Shown here piece by piece: positions 17,007-26,413 of a DNA stretch of 64,000 nt. The stretch comes from Alphaproteobacteria bacterium. Lineage in GTDB: Bacteria > Pseudomonadota > Alphaproteobacteria > Paracaedibacterales > VGCI01. The stretch spans positions 17,616 to 81,615 of the forward strand of contig VGEY01000005.1 in NCBI GenBank assembly GCA_016869075.1. Reading direction: 5' to 3'. Position numbers and translations under genes: made by a program. A model generated the notes under the pieces. The model saw only the letters and a program-made list of their open reading frames with translations, searched no databases and was not told the DNA's origin. Numbering within the stretch: position 1 is the stretch's first letter; every line of letters starts with the position of its first letter.

Positions 17007-17627
17007 ATGAAGCAAACGATGTTACGCCTTTTAATGGCAGCCTTCTGTTATATAAATCTACAGGAAGCCTCAGCAGTTCCTCCTCCCCATCAAACGCAAC
17101 CAGATCATTTGAATCAGTTATCACGCATTGAAGCATATTTAAATGGTATTCGTACACTTCGTGCTGATTTTTTGCAGACAAATTATGATGGTTCAACCTC
17201 GTCTGGTAAAATGTTTCTAAAACGATTAGGGCGAGAGAGCTTTGGTAAGTTACGCTTGGACTATTTACCCCCAATGCAAAGCAAGATTATTGCCAATGGA
17301 GAGATTTTACGACATGAAGACCCACAAACTCATGATGTAAGTGAATATTCTATTGATAGCACACCGGCTAGTTTTTTATTGCGCCATAAAATTGATTTTA
17401 AAAAAGATTTACATGTCCAGAAAATGGAAGCAAAGGGGGATAAGATTTACCTCACTCTCTTACGTCCAGGAGAGGAAGGGGTACAACTCACTCTTATTTT
17501 TATCACTTCTCCTATGTTACGCCTACAAGAATGGACCGTCCAAGATGCACATGCCAACCAAACGCATGTTGTTTTAAACCAAGTTGAAATTGGTATTCCC
17601 TTGGATGACAAGCTGTTTACATTTTAG
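17007..17627 (+). CDS. lolA: LolA-type periplasmic lipoprotein carrier
   Basis: A 206-residue exported protein with a signal peptide ending near EASA and a good ribosome site (GCGGAGGAAAC). The mature part has the LolA pattern: an N-terminal helix with YLNGIRTLRADFLQ, then GKMFLKRLGR...GKLRLDYLPP and alternating strands of an open beta-barrel. LolA ferries triacylated lipoproteins from LolCDE to the outer membrane and so works downstream of Lnt, encoded about 1 kb away. The family is divergent in sequence, so a LolA-fold paralogue is possible, but no other candidate is in the window. Confidence 0.8.
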   Translation: MKQTMLRLLMAAFCYINLQEASAVPPPHQTQPDHLNQLSRIEAYLNGIRTLRADFLQTNYDGSTSSGKMFLKRLGRESFGKLRLDYLPPMQSKIIANGEILRHEDPQTHDVSEYSIDSTPASFLLRHKIDFKKDLHVQKMEAKGDKIYLTLLRPGEEGVQLTLIFITSPMLRLQEWTVQDAHANQTHVVLNQVEIGIPLDDKLFTF

Positions 17628-17631
17628 CATG

Positions 17632-17652
17632 AAAAACGTGTAGATGTTTTTT
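17632..17652. terminator. Hairpin between convergent lolA and nusB
   Basis: A stem AAAAAC (17632-17637) with GTTTTT (17646-17651) closes an 8-nt loop between the two stop codons and gives a U-rich tail in both directions. The stem is A/T-rich, so termination strength is uncertain. Confidence 0.35.
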
Positions 17653-17656
17653 AAGG

Positions 17657-18127
17657 CTATTCCTGCAAATCTTCTACGCGCAATAACTTTGCAAGGGCAT
17701 CAAGTGAGCCATTCACAAAAGAAACTTCCGCTGAAGAACAAAATGCCTTGGCAATTTCTATGTATTCATTAATGACGACAGGTGTTGGCACAGACGTATC
17801 ACGACTTAGCTCAAAAACAGCCGCTCGTAAAATGGCACGCACAACCGACTCTATACGCTCCAAACGCCATTCATCCGTAAGGGTTGATGCAATCATGGGA
17901 TCAAGATCCGCTAATCTTTCCATCACACCCATCACAATATCTTGAAACAATGTTTTATCGGGTGATTCAAAGCGTGCACCATCTACCGATTCACTAAACC
18001 GATGCATTACAAATTCTTGGACAACCTTTTGTGGTGTTGTTGGCTCATGTTCTAATTGATAAAGAGCCTGTACAGCAGCAAGACGTGCTGCTAAGCGTCC
18101 TTTGACTATGATGTCTTTTTTCTTCAC
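17657..18127 (-). CDS. nusB: Transcription antitermination factor NusB
   Basis: A 156-residue all-helical protein. The RLAARLAAVQALYQLE start, the central LFQDIVMGV and the C-terminal block VVINEYIEIAKAFCSSAEVSFVNGSLD are diagnostic for NusB. With NusE (S10) it binds boxA RNA in ribosomal RNA operons and allows Rho-resistant transcription. In many alphaproteobacteria it follows ribH; here no riboflavin gene is adjacent and the upstream side is a 313-bp intergenic region. Confidence 0.95.
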   Translation of the reverse strand: MKKKDIIVKGRLAARLAAVQALYQLEHEPTTPQKVVQEFVMHRFSESVDGARFESPDKTLFQDIVMGVMERLADLDPMIASTLTDEWRLERIESVVRAILRAAVFELSRDTSVPTPVVINEYIEIAKAFCSSAEVSFVNGSLDALAKLLRVEDLQE

Positions 18128-18329
18128 GCTGGCTCCCTACTCATTACTTTTTCTCCATAAGGCTAAAGGTACCCTAAAGAAAAAGATGGGATCAAGCCAT
18201 AGAATTTGTATTCACACAATCTTAACCTCACTTTACAAAAAGTAAAATTTTTACTTAACTTATTGAAAGTATAAAGTTATTTATTGTAGTCAGCTTAAGT
18301 AATTAATAGACAAAAACAAAGAAGAGCAC

Positions 18330-18358
18330 TTGACTTTGTAATGCAAAAATAGTATATT
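18330..18358 (+). promoter_or_regulatory. Sigma70-type promoter in the 18128-18440 intergenic region
   Basis: TTGACT at 18330-18335, a 17-bp spacer and TATATT at 18353-18358 form a near-consensus promoter about 80 bp upstream of the secreted coiled-coil gene. The remainder of this 313-bp region shows no coding frame or structured RNA that I can recognise. Confidence 0.6.
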
Positions 18359-18440
18359 AGATATTACAATCAAAATATAACGCCTATATGAAAGATTGTA
18401 TCCCGAGTAAAAGTGATTTCTATACGAAGGAGGGGTTAAT

Positions 18441-19649
18441 ATGAACAAATTACCCACTATCATTTCACTTGTAAGTATTAAATTTTTCCTAATCTCTGAC
18501 CTCACAGCAGCAGACAGAAGAGACGACGTCCCAGGCATTCCCATTCGAACCTTAACAGGTATTGGTTATGTTAAAGCTTTATCACTCCAAGAAGCCGCTG
18601 AGAGAGAAAGAATTGAAGAAGATGCTGCTGTATACAGGAGTTTTGAAGATGAACGAAACGCTGAGGAAATTCGTTTTGCCCAGCTCATATCTCGCACAAG
18701 AGAAGAGGCCTATCAAGATGACTTAAGAAAAGCTCTCAAAGCTTCTGAGGAGTCTTTGGCATTAGAAAAGAAAGCTGCAGAGAGCGACAAATTTCCCGCA
18801 GGGACTTCACATTTGAGCAGTGCTTCCCCAGCAAGCCCTTTTCCGGCCATTTCAAGTGATCGCCTGCCTATTATTAATGTCGTTCCCCCCCTTCCTAAGT
18901 ATGTGGATCAACCTCTTGATAGCCCTGAAATGCAAAAAGTACTTAAAACGTCACTGCGTGACGAGCTAAAAAGACAAATGGAAATTTTTATCACTCTAGA
19001 TAACGAACTTGGCGGACAAATAGCAAGATTAGAGCTGCCACTCACTAGAGCAAAGAGAGGGCTTGAAGAAATTCAAAATGAAATTTATTTAATAAATTTG
19101 GGACCAGACTTCATGGAGGAAATGCGCAAATTGCGTAATGGCGAACCTTATTCTACAGACTCTCTTCCACAGTACACGACTCCTCCTCACCTCATTCAAC
19201 TTCTTCCATCCTTAGAAGAAAAAAAGAAAACCTGGGAAGGTATAATAAAAATTTGCACGGACAAGATAAACCCTCTCTATGAGCGACAAAAGAAAATACG
19301 TGCTGAATTACTTGATCTTAGAGCAAAAGATAATCAATTATCGCGTGAATTATTATTAGCTACTGTATCTGCTGCTTATCATAGTGGTTCGTCACTTTCC
19401 TCTGCTCGCCAAGCACCAGTTACAACCACCCATGATGGGATCTCTTCAACAGATAGTGGAATGTCCCCTCCTCTCGCTTCTTCTGCGGCCAATGATGATG
19501 ATTTTTGGTATGCAATCGCTGATGAATTATACGCACAGGGTCCCTCACAGCCCGGAGCCCTCGCTGCGAGTGTTTCGCCAAGGGGAGTCGGGAGCAGTTC
19601 TTTAAGTAAAAATGCGTCCCAACCACCCTCAACAGAAGAAAAAAAATAA
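18441..19649 (+). CDS. Secreted coiled-coil protein with UIM-like helices, unknown function
   Basis: A 402-residue protein preceded by a strong ribosome site (GGAGGGG) and a near-consensus promoter. It has an N-terminal signal peptide ending near LTAA. Residues 50-115 are a charged helix containing two stretches that fit the ubiquitin-interacting-motif pattern (acidic, hydrophobic-x-x-Ala-x-x-x-Ser): EEIRFAQLIS at 75-84 and DDLRKALKAS at 93-102. A third, looser one (MQKVLKTSLRD, Val for Ala) is at 164-174. Residues about 175-315 are predicted coiled coil (KRGLEEIQNE, YERQKKIRAELLDLRAKDNQLSREL). The last about 80 residues are Ser/Ala/Pro-rich and disordered-looking. I know no homologous family. 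A secreted effector is a reasonable inference for a host-associated organism, but the helices could also be plain Ala/Glu-rich coiled coil. Confidence 0.6.
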   Translation: MNKLPTIISLVSIKFFLISDLTAADRRDDVPGIPIRTLTGIGYVKALSLQEAAERERIEEDAAVYRSFEDERNAEEIRFAQLISRTREEAYQDDLRKALKASEESLALEKKAAESDKFPAGTSHLSSASPASPFPAISSDRLPIINVVPPLPKYVDQPLDSPEMQKVLKTSLRDELKRQMEIFITLDNELGGQIARLELPLTRAKRGLEEIQNEIYLINLGPDFMEEMRKLRNGEPYSTDSLPQYTTPPHLIQLLPSLEEKKKTWEGIIKICTDKINPLYERQKKIRAELLDLRAKDNQLSRELLLATVSAAYHSGSSLSSARQAPVTTTHDGISSTDSGMSPPLASSAANDDDFWYAIADELYAQGPSQPGALAASVSPRGVGSSSLSKNASQPPSTEEKK

Positions 19650-19698
19650 GAAAAACTCAGCGTCACTATTATAAAGCTTTTCTAGGAATGAAAGAGGT

Positions 19699-21708
19699 TT
19701 ATTTTGAGGGATATAAATTCTTTATTCCTAAGTCTTGCCCTTCTAGACGACGAATTTCATCGCGCAGGCGTGCTGCTTCCTCAAATTCGAGGTTGCCAGC
19801 TGCCTCACGCATGCGCTGCTCTAAATCTGCCAAATGACTTTTAAGGGTCTTCCCAACCATATGAGGTGTTTCTTGAATGTCGACTGTCAAATGATCTGCC
19901 TCGTAAACGCTTCCCAAAACGTCAGAAATGCCCCTCTGAATGGACTCAGGTGTAATATTATTAGCACTGTTATATAATTGCTGCTTTTCTCGCCGGCGGT
20001 TCGTTTCCCCTAAGGCTTCCACCATTGAGCGCGTCATAACATCTGCATATAAAATGACACGACCCTCGACATTTCGGGCTGCACGGCCAATTGTTTGAAT
20101 TAGGGAAGTCTTTGAGCGTAAATAGCCTTCCTTGTCAGCATCCAGGATAGCAACTAAACCACATTCTGGTATATCAAGCCCTTCACGAAGAAGATTGATC
20201 CCCACCAACACTTCACAGACACCCAATCTCAAATCTCGAATAATTTCTATACGCTCAAGTGTCTCAATATCAGAATGCATATAACGAACTTTCAATCCAG
20301 CTTCAGACAAATATTCTGTTAACGCTTCTGCCATCTTTTTTGTAAGGGTTGTCACCAAAATGCGCAGCCCTTTACTAGCAGTCTCGCGGCATTCTGCAAT
20401 GAGATCGTCGACTTGATGATCACAGGGTCGCACCACACATATAGGATCAATAAGCCCGGTAGGTCTAATAATTTGTTCAACAAACTCGCCATGGGTTTTT
20501 TCCATTTCCCAAGGACCTGGTGTTGCGGATACAAATATTGTTTGAGGGCGCGAATGCTCCCACTCTTCAAATTTCAATGGACGATTATCTTTACATGATG
20601 GCAACCGGAACCCATATTCACTGAGTGTCTCCTTACGCGAACGATCTCCTTTATACATTCCCCTCAACTGAGGCACAGTGACATGGCTTTCATCGACAAT
20701 TAAAATGGCATTTTTTGGCAAGTATTCAAAAAGAGTCGGTGGGGGCTCTCCAGGGGCTCGCCCTGTTAAATAACGAGAATAATTTTCAATACCTGCACAT
20801 GATCCTGTTGCTGCCATCATCTCAATATCAAATTTTACCCGTTGTTCTAACCTTTGTGCTTCCAAGAGCTTGTTGGCCTGTTGGAATTCCTTTAATCGCC
20901 CTTCGAGTTCAACTTGAATTTGTTTAATAGCCTGCTGCATGGTTGGACCAGGAGTTACATAGTGGCTATTAGCAAAAATACGGATAGCCTCAAGGTGTTG
21001 GTACCGTTCTCCTGTTAAAGAGTCCATTTCTTGAATGGATTCAACTTCATCACCAAAAAAACTAATTCGCCATGCACGATCTTCATAGTGCGCAGGGAAT
21101 AACTCGACTATATCTCCTCTGACACGGAAAGTACCACGCACAAACGCAAGATCATTACGCTTATAATGTAATTCTACCAAACGACGGATAAAATCACTAC
21201 GTTCTATCCATTGCCCAACTTTTAAAGGTAAAATCATTTCACTATAAGTTTCGACCCCTCCAATGCCATAAATGCAAGAGATGCTGGCAACAATGACGAC
21301 ATCTTGTCTCTCTAAAAGCGCCCGGGTAGCTGAGTGGCGCATCCGATCAATTTGTTCATTGATAGAAGATTCTTTTTCAATATAAGTATCTGTACGTGGA
21401 ACATAGGCTTCTGGTTGATAATAATCATAATATGAAACGAAATACTCAACGGCATTATGTGGAAAAAAAGATTTCATTTCTCCATAAAGCTGAGCTGCTA
21501 AAGTCTTGTTGGGGGCTAAAATGAGGGTGGGACGCTGTGTCTTTTCAATGACTTGAGCCATAGTAAAAGTTTTGCCGGAACCTGTTACGCCCAAGAGGAC
21601 CTGATCTACTTGGCCTGCTTGAAGACTGGATACAAGAGATTCTATGGCTTGGGGTTGGTCACCTGCCGGTAAAAAGGGAGATTCAACTTTTAAAGGAATA
21701 TTTGTCAT
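19699..21708 (-). CDS. uvrB: Excinuclease ABC subunit B
   Basis: A 669-residue nucleotide-excision-repair helicase. Walker A is [12 protein letters not shown] near residue 40, the beta-hairpin that clamps DNA is [20 protein letters not shown] near 92, and the DESH Walker B box is at about 340 ([21 protein letters not shown]). The helicase motif QTIGRAARN is at about 540. A C-terminal UVR motif ([24 protein letters not shown]) binds UvrC. Length and order of motifs are normal. It is a single-gene unit facing the convergent secreted protein gene. Confidence 0.97.
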   Translation of the reverse strand: MTNIPLKVESPFLPAGDQPQAIESLVSSLQAGQVDQVLLGVTGSGKTFTMAQVIEKTQRPTLILAPNKTLAAQLYGEMKSFFPHNAVEYFVSYYDYYQPEAYVPRTDTYIEKESSINEQIDRMRHSATRALLERQDVVIVASISCIYGIGGVETYSEMILPLKVGQWIERSDFIRRLVELHYKRNDLAFVRGTFRVRGDIVELFPAHYEDRAWRISFFGDEVESIQEMDSLTGERYQHLEAIRIFANSHYVTPGPTMQQAIKQIQVELEGRLKEFQQANKLLEAQRLEQRVKFDIEMMAATGSCAGIENYSRYLTGRAPGEPPPTLFEYLPKNAILIVDESHVTVPQLRGMYKGDRSRKETLSEYGFRLPSCKDNRPLKFEEWEHSRPQTIFVSATPGPWEMEKTHGEFVEQIIRPTGLIDPICVVRPCDHQVDDLIAECRETASKGLRILVTTLTKKMAEALTEYLSEAGLKVRYMHSDIETLERIEIIRDLRLGVCEVLVGINLLREGLDIPECGLVAILDADKEGYLRSKTSLIQTIGRAARNVEGRVILYADVMTRSMVEALGETNRRREKQQLYNSANNITPESIQRGISDVLGSVYEADHLTVDIQETPHMVGKTLKSHLADLEQRMREAAGNLEFEEAARLRDEIRRLEGQDLGIKNLYPSK

Positions 21709-21843
21709 AATGCTTCATCTATAAAAAAATAAAGGTTTTAAAGCAAGAATTTCTCTCAATTTCCTCTCCCTTTAAGGATAAAATTATTTAACACTTACTT
21801 ATAAAGTAGCACTTGACTGAATAACACCACTAACGTAAGTTCT

Positions 21844-21853
21844 GTTCATGAAC
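21844..21853. promoter_or_regulatory. Perfect 10-bp palindrome GTTCATGAAC, possible operator
   Basis: The palindrome lies in the 187-bp region between divergent uvrB and the polysaccharide locus, about 40 bp before the first gene of the locus. It is not a match to the alphaproteobacterial SOS box, which is a direct GTTC-N7-GTTC repeat. The adjacent winged-helix protein is a candidate binder. Chance occurrence is not excluded. Confidence 0.25.
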
Positions 21854-21895
21854 ATGGACTAATTTTCGCTGATTGAGTGGAGATACCCCTAATAC

Positions 21896-22474
21896 ATGGC
21901 TACTTTCCAAGATACACGTGTACAGACTGAGCAAAAGGTTATTGTGCATCTCTTGAGTGAGATCGAAGATAACCCATCCTTCACACAACGGGGATTAGCA
22001 AGTAAGCTTGGCATTGCTTTAGGCTTAATGAATCAATATCTCAAACGGTGTGTTACAAAAGGATGGGTGCGGGCATCACAGGTTTCACCTCGCAGAATTA
22101 CTTATTTTTTAACCACCGAAGGATTTAAAGAAAAAAGCCATATGGTTAAAGATTATTTAGCGCGCTCCTTAACTTTTTTTCGTGATGCCAAAGCGCAATG
22201 TGAAGAAATATTCCTCGTATGTAAAGCGAATGGCTGGCTTAAGGTAGCTCTTGTAGGGGAAGGAGATCTTGCAGATATTGCCCAACTTGTGGCTCTTGGA
22301 ACAGGTGTATATGTAGAAATTGCTGCTCCCACGGCTGAATGGGAAAAATACGATGCCGTTTTAGTAACCGATGTTATAAATCCGCAAGCAGTCTATGACA
22401 TACTCAAAACAAAAATTGAGCAACATAAACTCTTAACGCTCAAACTTCTCCATATTTCAAGGTCCATGCCATGA
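21896..22474 (+). CDS. Winged helix-turn-helix regulator heading the polysaccharide locus
   Basis: A 192-residue protein. Residues about 12-80 are a MarR-like winged helix (FTQRGLASKLGIALGLMNQYLKRCVTKGWVRASQVSPRRITYFLTTEGFKEK), of the type annotated as EPS-associated winged-helix protein in other proteobacteria. Residues about 110-185 resemble a small nucleotide-sugar or receiver-like alpha/beta domain (KVALVGEGDLADIAQL, YDAVLVTDVINPQ). Its stop overlaps the start of the NusG-like gene (ATGA), so the two are translationally coupled. Position and family imply local control of the surface-polysaccharide genes. Confidence 0.75.
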   Translation: MATFQDTRVQTEQKVIVHLLSEIEDNPSFTQRGLASKLGIALGLMNQYLKRCVTKGWVRASQVSPRRITYFLTTEGFKEKSHMVKDYLARSLTFFRDAKAQCEEIFLVCKANGWLKVALVGEGDLADIAQLVALGTGVYVEIAAPTAEWEKYDAVLVTDVINPQAVYDILKTKIEQHKLLTLKLLHISRSMP

Positions 22475-22974
22475 TGAGGTGGTGCGTTGCTCATACCCAA
22501 CCTGTAAAAGAAAACTTGGCTGGTGAGAACCTTAAAGACCAAGGCTTTGAAATTTATTTGCCAAAAATTAGAAAAATACGCCGCCATGCTCGAAGTAGTG
22601 AAGAAGTATTAACTCCACTATTCCCCCGCTATATTTTTGTAGGGATGGATTTAGAGTCTACGCCATGGCGCAGTATAAATGGGACACGGGGCATTTCTTA
22701 TCTACTCATGAGAGATCGTCTTCATCCTGCTCATATTCCTTCAAGAACCATTCAAGAATTAAGATCACAAGAAATTGAGGAGGGAATTGTTCCTATCACA
22801 AGCCTTGTCACGTTCTCCAAAGGTGATAAAGTGCGGATTGTCGAAGGGGTCTTTAAAGATCAAACAGCAATTTTTGAATCACTGGATGATAGAAATCGCG
22901 TTCAAGTATTACTGAACTTCTTAGGGAGAGAAACAAAGGTCTCTCTTCTTGTTCATGCTGTAGAAGCAGCATAA
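22471..22974 (+). CDS. NusG/RfaH-type specialised transcription elongation factor
   Basis: A 167-residue NusG paralogue with an NGN domain (WCVAHTQPVKENLAGENLKDQGFEIYLPK...LFPRYIFVGMD) and a C-terminal KOW domain (FSKGDKVRIVEGVFKDQTAIFESLDDRNRVQVLLNFLGRETKV). The housekeeping NusG gene lies beside secE/rplK in bacteria, so this copy at the head of a polysaccharide locus is a dedicated antiterminator in the manner of RfaH or LoaP. That would help polymerase cross the following 23 kb of nearly unbroken genes. No ops-like GGCGGTAG element was found. An ATGATG gives two possible adjacent starts. Confidence 0.85.
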   Translation: MMRWCVAHTQPVKENLAGENLKDQGFEIYLPKIRKIRRHARSSEEVLTPLFPRYIFVGMDLESTPWRSINGTRGISYLLMRDRLHPAHIPSRTIQELRSQEIEEGIVPITSLVTFSKGDKVRIVEGVFKDQTAIFESLDDRNRVQVLLNFLGRETKVSLLVHAVEAA

Positions 22975-23082
22975 GTTAAGATCATCTAAGGTTACTCCTT
23001 AGAAACACAAGTTATTTTTTATTGCAGTCCGATGAAGTGTTTTCACCCGGACTGCGGCAGCTATGGTGAAATTAGAGGCTTA

Positions 23083-24852
23083 ATGTCAGCACCTTCAGTA
23101 TTAGAAGCTATTAAAAAGGTACATTCTCTTTTAACACGTGAAGAGAAAATCAAATGGCTTGGAATTGTTGCTTTTGCAGTATGTACTTCATTGTTTGAAG
23201 TTCTTACTGCTACATTAATTGTTCTCTTTGCGCAAGTTCTAAATCAACCTACCTTAGGTCAAAAATATTTTACATTTTTGGGTATTAAATCTCAATTATC
23301 TGCGGGACATATGGTATTTTATATTGCTCTTGCTGTTGGAGGAATCTACTTAATCAAAAATCTTATAGCTTCTGCAGAGGTCTTTTATCAGAATTTTTCA
23401 ATCCAAAAAATGAATTATCATTTCAAGAACAGATTACTTCATCGGTATGCAGAGGCTGATTATGCATTTTATTTAACACGCAATTCTTCATTAGGTTCTT
23501 CAGTCGTTTCAGGAGATGCTGAACACTTATTCTCAGGTGGAATGACTTCATTGGCGTGCATTTTATCTGAAGGGCTTGTATTTTTCTGTCTCATAAGTAT
23601 GGTGATGCTTGTAAATCCATCGGTTGCCCTTACTATTTTTGTCATTGGTATAATACTCGCAACAGTTATTTCAAAAATTTTACTCCCAAAGTTTTATCGT
23701 TTTGGCCAACGGCTGCAAGAGGCTCAATTGTATAGCGGACAAAACTTAAGCCAATTCTTCCATGCATTTAAAGAAATTGTGCTGCTTGGTAAGCGTGATG
23801 CCTTTGTGAATGCATACCGCTACCATTCGAGAAAAAAGTCACGAATCCACGCTTTACAAACTGCTATAAATTCACTGCCCCGCATGGCCATTGAGGTAAT
23901 TTTTGTTGGGCTCTTTGTTATTACAGTTGCGATATTATGCCTCGAGCATGAAAGTCCTACGCAAATGATGGGAATTTTGGGGGGGTATCTCTATGTAGGA
24001 TTTCGTCTCATGCCTGGTCTTAATCGCATCATTAATCAATTGAATGTCTTTAAATTTGTTATCCCATCTATCGAACGTGTTTATGATGAATATACTACAA
24101 TATCTTCCAAAGAAAACTATATTGACGTTCCAGGTTTTAATTTTAAGCGTTCCATCAATCTCAAAAAAGTCTGTTTTCATTACTTTAATGTAAATAAAGA
24201 TGCTCTCTCTCAAATATCATTAGACATTAAAAAGGGCGAATATATAGGAATTATCGGCGAGACCGGTTCAGGCAAATCCACTTTAGTGGATGTTATTTTA
24301 GGGCTTTTAAAACCACAAGCCGGCTCAATTTTTATAGATAATAAATATCCCGTGAACTCTTACCAATGGCATCAAAGGATTGGGTATGTTCCACAAAGTG
24401 TTTATTTAATTGATGACTCAATTGAAGCCAACATTGCCTTCGGAGAGAAAAAAATTGATGAAGAAAAATTAACGGCCGCAATTGATGTCGCGCAGCTGCG
24501 TAAATTTATAAACAACCTCCCCCAAGGGGCAAAAACAATCGTTGGAGAACGTGGCATCCGTTTGTCGGGAGGCGAACGTCAGCGTATATCAATTGCTCGG
24601 GCTCTTTATCGCAACCCTGAAATATTAATTTTCGACGAGGCAACGTCTGCCTTAGATAATGAAACGGAAGAAAGATTAATGCAAACAATCAACAATATTA
24701 GCCAGAATCGTACAGTTATCATGGTTGCACATCGCCTAACAACGCTGAAAAACTGTGACCGCATAATTGTGATGGAAAATGGATCCATTAAAGAGATAAC
24801 CTCGTACGACAATATTCAACCGAGAAAGGTGAAACGCTATGCCAAAAATTAG
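23083..24852 (+). CDS. PglK/MsbA-like ABC transporter, candidate lipid-linked oligosaccharide flippase
   Basis: A 589-residue half-transporter with six membrane helices (about 1-320) fused to an ATPase. Walker A is GETGSGKS, the signature is LSGGERQRISIARAL, Walker B is ILIFDEATSALD and the switch is VAHRLTTL. I choose the ATG at 23083, preceded by AGAGG, over the ATG 17 codons earlier, which has no ribosome site and encodes an atypical Cys/His-containing leader. The position at the front of a glycan locus and similarity in layout to Campylobacter PglK suggest that it flips the finished undecaprenyl-linked oligosaccharide, in place of a Wzx flippase, which is absent. Its last 14 bp overlap the next gene. 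Confidence 0.8.
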   Translation: MSAPSVLEAIKKVHSLLTREEKIKWLGIVAFAVCTSLFEVLTATLIVLFAQVLNQPTLGQKYFTFLGIKSQLSAGHMVFYIALAVGGIYLIKNLIASAEVFYQNFSIQKMNYHFKNRLLHRYAEADYAFYLTRNSSLGSSVVSGDAEHLFSGGMTSLACILSEGLVFFCLISMVMLVNPSVALTIFVIGIILATVISKILLPKFYRFGQRLQEAQLYSGQNLSQFFHAFKEIVLLGKRDAFVNAYRYHSRKKSRIHALQTAINSLPRMAIEVIFVGLFVITVAILCLEHESPTQMMGILGGYLYVGFRLMPGLNRIINQLNVFKFVIPSIERVYDEYTTISSKENYIDVPGFNFKRSINLKKVCFHYFNVNKDALSQISLDIKKGEYIGIIGETGSGKSTLVDVILGLLKPQAGSIFIDNKYPVNSYQWHQRIGYVPQSVYLIDDSIEANIAFGEKKIDEEKLTAAIDVAQLRKFINNLPQGAKTIVGERGIRLSGGERQRISIARALYRNPEILIFDEATSALDNETEERLMQTINNISQNRTVIMVAHRLTTLKNCDRIIVMENGSIKEITSYDNIQPRKVKRYAKN

Positions 24853-26413
24853 AGTATCTGTTATCGGTTGTGGCTACTGGGGAAAAAATCTGGTTAGAAA
24901 CTTTGCGGAGCTTGGCGCTTTAGGGGCTGTATGTGACCCCAATCCTGAGCTTGCAAGCAAGGCTTCTAAAGAATATAACGTTCCCTCACTTACATTTGAA
25001 GAAATTTTGAAAAGTGATATTGATGGCGTTGTAATCGCAGCTCCAGCGGCACAACATTACGAACTCTCTCACAAAGCTCTCACTTCTGGCAAACATGTTT
25101 TTGTTGAAAAACCTTTATCCCTCAAAATTGAAGAGGCTAAAAAGCTTTGCACCTTATCTGCTCAAATGGATAAAACCCTCATGGTTGGGCATTTACTCCA
25201 GTACCATCCTGCTTTTTTGGAATTAAAGCAACTCATTGCCAAAGGGAATCTTGGACGTCTTCTATATATTTATTCAAACCGTCTAAACTTAGGAAAATTT
25301 CGTAACGAGGAAAATATTCTTTGGAGTTTTGCTCCTCATGATATTTCTATGATTTTATCTTTAGCAGATAACTTACCGGAAGCTGTGTATGCAACAGGTA
25401 CATGCCATCTTAATCCTCGAATTCATGATGTGACTTCGACCCATTTATTATTTAAAAATGGCATTCAGGCCCATATTTTTGTCTCTTGGCTACACCCTTA
25501 TAAAGAACAAAAATTGGTAGTTGTTGGCGACCGCGGCATGGCTGTTTTTGATGACGGCTTATCATGGGGAGAAAAACTCAAAATTTTTCCACACCAGGTC
25601 ACATGGATTGACGGTCTACCCCAACCTGAAAAAGCTGACGTTATTCACATTCCTATCGAAGTTGCCGAACCTCTCAAGATAGAATGTCAGCATTTTCTTG
25701 ATTGTATAATTCATCATCAAAAACCGAGAACAGACGGGCCTGAAGGACTTCGCGTTTTGCAAGTTTTAGATGCAGCCCAAAGATCTCTTTCAAGCCAAGA
25801 AAATATAACCTTAAATATGGAAACACTTCCTTACTTTAGCCATGAAACTGCCCTGGTTGACCCCGGATGTGAAATTGGGCAGGGTACGAAGATTTGGCAT
25901 TTCTCCCACATTCTTAAGGGGACAAAAATTGGTGAAGAGTGTGTTATTGGCCAAAATGTTATGATTGGTCCAGACGTCATTATTGGCAACCGCTGCAAGA
26001 TCCAAAATAATGTGAGTCTTTATAAAGGGGTCACTTTGGAAGATGGTGTTTTTTGTGGGCCTTCTTGTGTGTTTACTAATGTTCATAACCCACGCGCTGA
26101 AGTTGAACGTAAAGACGAATTCCGTCCAACATATGTAGAAAAAGGCGTAACTATTGGCGCAAATGCCACTATTATTTGTGGTAATCGCTTGGGAGCTTAT
26201 AGTTTGATTGGAGCTGGTGCTGTGATCACAAAGGATGTAAAACCCCATGCGATCATGGTTGGGAATCCTGCAAGACAAATTGGATGGGTCAGTCATGCAG
26301 GTGAGAAACTTAAAGATGACCTGATATGCCCTCGTGAGGGAACACGCTATCACCTTGTTAATGAATACTTACATGAGATTAAAGAAAATGACACAAGCCT
26401 TAAAACAGCCTGA
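24839..26413 (+). CDS. Fused WbpB-like dehydrogenase and WbpD-like N-acetyltransferase
   Basis: A 524-residue fusion. Residues 1-330 are a Gfo/Idh/MocA oxidoreductase: Rossmann motif VIGCGYWGKN at 8-17 and EKP at 90-92. It corresponds to WbpB/WlbA, which oxidises C3 of UDP-GlcNAcA. Residues about 334-510 are a left-handed beta-helix acyltransferase with hexapeptide repeats (VIGQNVMIGPDVIIGNRCKIQNN) and the VFTNVHNPRAEVERK loop typical of WbpD/WlbB, which acetylates the 3-amino group. In P. aeruginosa these are separate genes with WbpE acting between them. Here steps one and three share a polypeptide and the middle enzyme is encoded immediately downstream. Confidence 0.88.
   Translation: MPKIRVSVIGCGYWGKNLVRNFAELGALGAVCDPNPELASKASKEYNVPSLTFEEILKSDIDGVVIAAPAAQHYELSHKALTSGKHVFVEKPLSLKIEEAKKLCTLSAQMDKTLMVGHLLQYHPAFLELKQLIAKGNLGRLLYIYSNRLNLGKFRNEENILWSFAPHDISMILSLADNLPEAVYATGTCHLNPRIHDVTSTHLLFKNGIQAHIFVSWLHPYKEQKLVVVGDRGMAVFDDGLSWGEKLKIFPHQVTWIDGLPQPEKADVIHIPIEVAEPLKIECQHFLDCIIHHQKPRTDGPEGLRVLQVLDAAQRSLSSQENITLNMETLPYFSHETALVDPGCEIGQGTKIWHFSHILKGTKIGEECVIGQNVMIGPDVIIGNRCKIQNNVSLYKGVTLEDGVFCGPSCVFTNVHNPRAEVERKDEFRPTYVEKGVTIGANATIICGNRLGAYSLIGAGAVITKDVKPHAIMVGNPARQIGWVSHAGEKLKDDLICPREGTRYHLVNEYLHEIKENDTSLKTA

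Noticed and set aside
16943..17131. Small + strand frame before and into lolA
   Set aside because: It runs in another frame through the signal peptide of LolA and has no homology or ribosome site of its own.
21839..21853. Possible SOS box between uvrB and the polysaccharide locus
   Set aside because: It reads GTTC-N7-GAAC, an inverted arrangement, whereas alphaproteobacterial LexA uses the direct repeat GTTC-N7-GTTC; the distance to uvrB (over 130 bp) is also large.
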